A DNA stretch of 16,148 bases from DASPXY01 sp038227745 (lineage in GTDB: Bacteria > Planctomycetota > Planctomycetia > Gemmatales > Gemmataceae). The stretch covers positions 1-16,148 of the forward strand of contig JBBRPS010000135.1 of NCBI GenBank assembly GCA_038227745.1. The letters are read 5' to 3'. The notes beneath the pieces were generated by a model. It did not search any database. It saw nothing but the letters and a program-made list of their open reading frames with translations, and was not told where the DNA came from. Positions 14,182 through 16,148 of the stretch are shown piece by piece; the stretch's first letter is position 1, and every line of letters begins with the position of its first letter. The position numbers were made by a program, and so were the translations under genes.

Positions 14182-14228
14182 GGGATGCTCCCGGGCAAAC
14201 TGATCTGCCGCTCAGACCATCACCCGCC

Positions 14229-14234
14229 ATTGTA
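14229..14234 (-). promoter_or_regulatory. -10 box candidate for the two-gene cassette
   Basis: TACAAT on the minus strand (14234-14229) matches five of six consensus bases and would place the start of transcription near 14222, about 40 bases before ATG 14181. No good -35 box stands 16 to 18 bases upstream; CCGACA at spacing 19 is the nearest. Confidence 0.35.
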
Positions 14235-14384
14235 CCTGCGCCTGCCCGCGCGGTGTCGGCCGGCGGGGACAGGAGCCTGCGCGTGGGGGGACTGCCGAAG
14301 TAATGGGCTGCCGGGTGCATGCGGAGCGACCGTTGGCGCGTCGCGAAGGCTGCGTGGCAAGGGTGTTCGAGAAGTTACGGGCAT

Positions 14385-14413
14385 TTGACAGCAGGCCGGA
14401 AAAAGCCTAAGTT
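14385..14413 (+). promoter_or_regulatory. Sigma70-like promoter for the PilZ-like gene
   Basis: A perfect -35 box TTGACA (14385-14390) is followed after 17 bases by TAAGTT (14408-14413). Transcription would start near 14420, about 30 bases before ATG 14451. Confidence 0.5.
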
Positions 14414-14450
14414 TGCGCGAACGTGTTTTGACCCTCCGCGAGGACCTGGC

Positions 14451-15014
14451 ATGCCACCGTCCACCCTGACCCTCAGCGCCACGCCCCTGCCGGGGCGCTT
14501 CGCCGAAGCGCCCGCCGCGACGCGCTACCGTTGTGACCTGGCGGCCTGCTGTCGGCCCGTCGCCGCCTGGCTGGCCCGGGACCGCAACTGCCCGGCCACG
14601 ATCAACGATCTCTCGACGGGCGGCCTGGGCCTGGTGCTCGGCCGCCGCTTCGAGGCCGGAGCGGGCCTGGCCGTGGAACTGCCGGATGCTTCCACCCAGG
14701 TCAACGAAACCCTCCTCGTCAAGGTGGTGCAGGTGGAAGCCCAGCCCGGCGGCCGGTGGCTGCTCCGCTGCGCCTTCATCACCGAACTGAGTGAGGACCG
14801 GATCCTGGCCCTGGTCGGTCCGGACGCCGTTCCGCACTCCAGGGGTGCGGGCGAGCGCGGGAGGGGAGAGGCCGTCTGGCGGCGGTGCCCGCGGCTCCAC
14901 GAGTTCTTCTGCCGCGACCGCCTCGCGGATCCCCGGCTGCGCCTGGGCGCGCTCCTGGTGGGGATGCTGGGGTTGGGGGCGTCGGTCTCGGCCCTGGTGC
15001 GCCTGCTGCGGTAG
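14451..15014 (+). CDS. PilZ-like domain protein with C-terminal membrane anchor
   Basis: The 187-residue protein has a PilZ-type beta-barrel at about 24-122: ATINDLSTGGLGLVLG (49-64) contains the (D/N)xSxxG motif, VNETLLVKVVQVE (84-96) and WLLRCAFITELSEDRILAL (103-121) are later strands. PilZ domains bind c-di-GMP in many bacteria. The paired arginines of the RxxxR switch are not in the normal arrangement here: the region reads RYRCDLAACCRP (25-36), so binding is uncertain. One hydrophobic helix (about 163-185) near the end should anchor it in the membrane with the barrel in the cytoplasm. GAGGA lies about seven bases before ATG 14451; earlier in-frame starts lie upstream of the promoter candidate. 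It converges on the next gene, with 77 bases between stops. Confidence 0.72.
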   Translation: MPPSTLTLSATPLPGRFAEAPAATRYRCDLAACCRPVAAWLARDRNCPATINDLSTGGLGLVLGRRFEAGAGLAVELPDASTQVNETLLVKVVQVEAQPGGRWLLRCAFITELSEDRILALVGPDAVPHSRGAGERGRGEAVWRRCPRLHEFFCRDRLADPRLRLGALLVGMLGLGASVSALVRLLR

Positions 15015-15091
15015 AATCGCCTCCACCTCGGTGCTGAACGCCATCGAAGGCTGGTACGGCGACGTCCACGCCGGCGACCGTATAGCGCCCC

Positions 15092-15865
15092 CTACTTGCT
15101 CTGCGCCGCTCGCTTGAGTTGCACGGCCAGCGTGCCGTTCGCCTTGGTCTGCCGGCCCTCGAACACCAGGTCCAGATCGACCAGCAGCGTCAGGTTCGCC
15201 GCCACGATCTGGCCCGTCGCCACGTCCACGATCGCCGAGCCTGTGCCCTTGCCGCGGACGTCCGGCCCCTCGGTCCGGTGGCCGCGCAGGGCGCCCCGGA
15301 TGGCGAGCACCGCCTCGGTCCGGCCTTTGACGGCCCGTTGGCCCAGATACTTGTACGTCATGTCCGCCTCGGCGGCCACGGCCAGCCCCAGCGGTCCGAC
15401 CAGGACGCGGCGCTGCCCGGGCCACGAGAAGAGCGGTTCCGCCGTCGTGCCCGGCAGCGGGACCCACAGCACCTCCAGCGACTGCACCACCTGTTCGGTA
15501 ATGTCGCCCCAAAGCGCCTGCCCCTTGGGCGATACCTTGGCCAGATGAATCTTGGTCCCGGTCAAGCCGCCCCGCGAGTCGGCCGTCAAGTCGGCGGAGA
15601 CGAACCGCAAATCCTTTATGATTTTCTTGAGCTGGTCGTCGCCCTTGATCAACTTGCCATCGACGATAAGGGACATCTTGATGGTGGAATAGGTCAGGCG
15701 CAGGCGGCCGCCGTCCCCGCCCGCCGCCTTGCTCAGCACCAGCCCAACGTCCAGGTTGAGGGCCAGGGCGTGTTCCTCGCCGCCGGTGTTCCGCAGCTTG
15801 AGACTGGCCTTGCTTATCAAGGTGAGCCTTTTCTGCGGCCCCTCGAACGGCTGATACTTGAGCAC
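15092..15865 (-). CDS. Beta-rich hypothetical protein, 5' end probably lost
   Basis: The 257-residue protein is mostly predicted beta strand with repeating alternation (LTLISKASLKLRN, ALALNLDVGLVL, LRLTYSTIKMSLIV, GTLAVQLKRA). This resembles secreted or periplasmic planctomycete proteins that begin with a signal peptide and an 'LKYxF.EG' strand, here VLKYQPFEG. No signal peptide is visible. GTG 15865 is chosen because GGAAGG lies five bases upstream and the high-GC codon bias begins there. The frame stays open to an ATG at 15955 (90 bases earlier), but those 30 codons are AT-rich and unlike the gene. The likely reading is a gene whose secretion signal was removed by an insertion or rearrangement. 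Function unknown. Confidence 0.55.
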   Translation of the reverse strand: MLKYQPFEGPQKRLTLISKASLKLRNTGGEEHALALNLDVGLVLSKAAGGDGGRLRLTYSTIKMSLIVDGKLIKGDDQLKKIIKDLRFVSADLTADSRGGLTGTKIHLAKVSPKGQALWGDITEQVVQSLEVLWVPLPGTTAEPLFSWPGQRRVLVGPLGLAVAAEADMTYKYLGQRAVKGRTEAVLAIRGALRGHRTEGPDVRGKGTGSAIVDVATGQIVAANLTLLVDLDLVFEGRQTKANGTLAVQLKRAAQSK

Positions 15866-15880
15866 GACCGCCTTCCTTCT

Positions 15881-15999
15881 CCCGGTCCGCAGGACCGAAA
15901 TAAGATGAATGTCCCGAATGGCACTGTTTAACAATTGACAAGCAATATATGTCATTATTTTCTATCTCTTAACATATTATATCGCAATACGTTAAATAC
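15881..15999. other. AT-rich island upstream of the beta-rich gene
   Basis: This stretch of about 120 bases is far less GC-rich than anything around it: 11 of 40 bases are G or C in 15961-16000. On the minus strand it contains a perfect TATAAT (15981-15976), but no -35 box 17 bases upstream. On the plus strand it contains TTGACA (15935-15940), without a -10 partner. The hairpin CGGTCC-GCA-GGACCG (15884-15898 region) lies at its left edge. It may be an inserted fragment or a promoter region for the gene at 15865. Confidence 0.5.
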
Positions 16000-16148
16000 C
16001 GCAGCCTCTCTTGCCGCGCCGCCCGCGCGCCCCAGCCGGTTTCTTTTTCGACCCTCCCGCCGCTCCTGGCTCTGGCTGGCTCTCTTTCTTCCCGCCGCGC
16101 CCCTTGTTCGGCGCGTCCCGCGGGGGTAGCTCCCCCAACAACCGCGCC
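15992..16148 (-). CDS. Basic C-terminal tail of a gene cut by the window edge
   Basis: The minus-strand frame from the window edge to a TAA at 15994-15992 gives 51 residues: it begins RLLGELPPRDAPNKG, continues with a Lys/Arg/Gly/Pro-rich stretch and ends GRRGKRGCGI. All three frames are open here because of high GC, but this one has the highest third-position GC and the most natural disordered, basic tail. Such tails occur in RNA-binding proteins, helicases and nucleoid proteins, so no specific function is claimed. The AT-rich island starts right at its stop. Confidence 0.35.
   Translation of the reverse strand, partial: ARLLGELPPRDAPNKGRGGKKESQPEPGAAGGSKKKPAGARGRRGKRGCGI

Noticed and set aside
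14220..15941. A 573-codon minus-strand open frame
   Set aside because: It overlaps the PilZ-like gene in antisense and the beta-rich gene in another frame. The translation is low in complexity and no start signal is seen.

Overview
The window looks like chromosomal DNA from a planctomycete, most probably a Gemmata-like one. This is inferred from four things: very high GC with strong third-position GC bias; a transmembrane Ser/Thr kinase whose cytoplasmic N-terminus carries paired 'Y..RFP' motifs; a small lipoprotein of the 'VxGxVTYxGxPL' type; and a secreted squalene-cyclase-repeat protein. No rRNA, tRNA, CRISPR array, transposase or phage gene is visible.

Layout. Positions 1-540 are mostly non-coding and hold a cluster of short GC-rich hairpins. 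From about 544 to 6034 six genes lie on the minus strand, transcribed right to left: a receiver-only response regulator (6034-5600), a lone groES (5539-5252), a secreted squalene-cyclase-repeat protein (4943-3801), a NicO/RcnA-type Ni/Co transporter with a large periplasmic domain (3688-2126), an enolase-superfamily MLE-type enzyme (2071-905) and an 84-residue unknown (798-544). A divergent lipoprotein follows (6404-6835, plus). Next comes a minus-strand glycan group: a sulfotransferase (11149-9773), a GT-A-like glycosyltransferase (9597-8722) and a GT-B/GT4-like glycosyltransferase (8656-6878). Divergent from it is a transmembrane Ser/Thr kinase (11373-13322). Convergent with the kinase is an AT-richer two-gene cassette: a 73-residue Cys-rich protein (14181-13960) and a 202-residue unknown (13943-13335). 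The right end holds a PilZ-like membrane protein (14451-15014, plus), an unknown beta-rich protein (minus, about 15865-15092) with a damaged-looking 5' end, an AT-rich island, and the basic C-terminal tail of a gene that runs off the window (15992-16148, minus).

How the genes may work together. The three glycan genes probably build and sulfate a surface or exported polysaccharide. The sulfotransferase and the GT-B enzyme share a short unnamed module ending in 'VP', with three copies over the two proteins, which supports a joint role. The other genes look like independent units. Several minus-strand genes end with a perfect inverted repeat 5 to 13 bases after the stop codon.

The most novel candidates are the shared 'VP' module, the Cys-rich/202-residue cassette, and the family of stop-proximal palindromes. 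Functions come from motif recognition by eye. No database search was possible.
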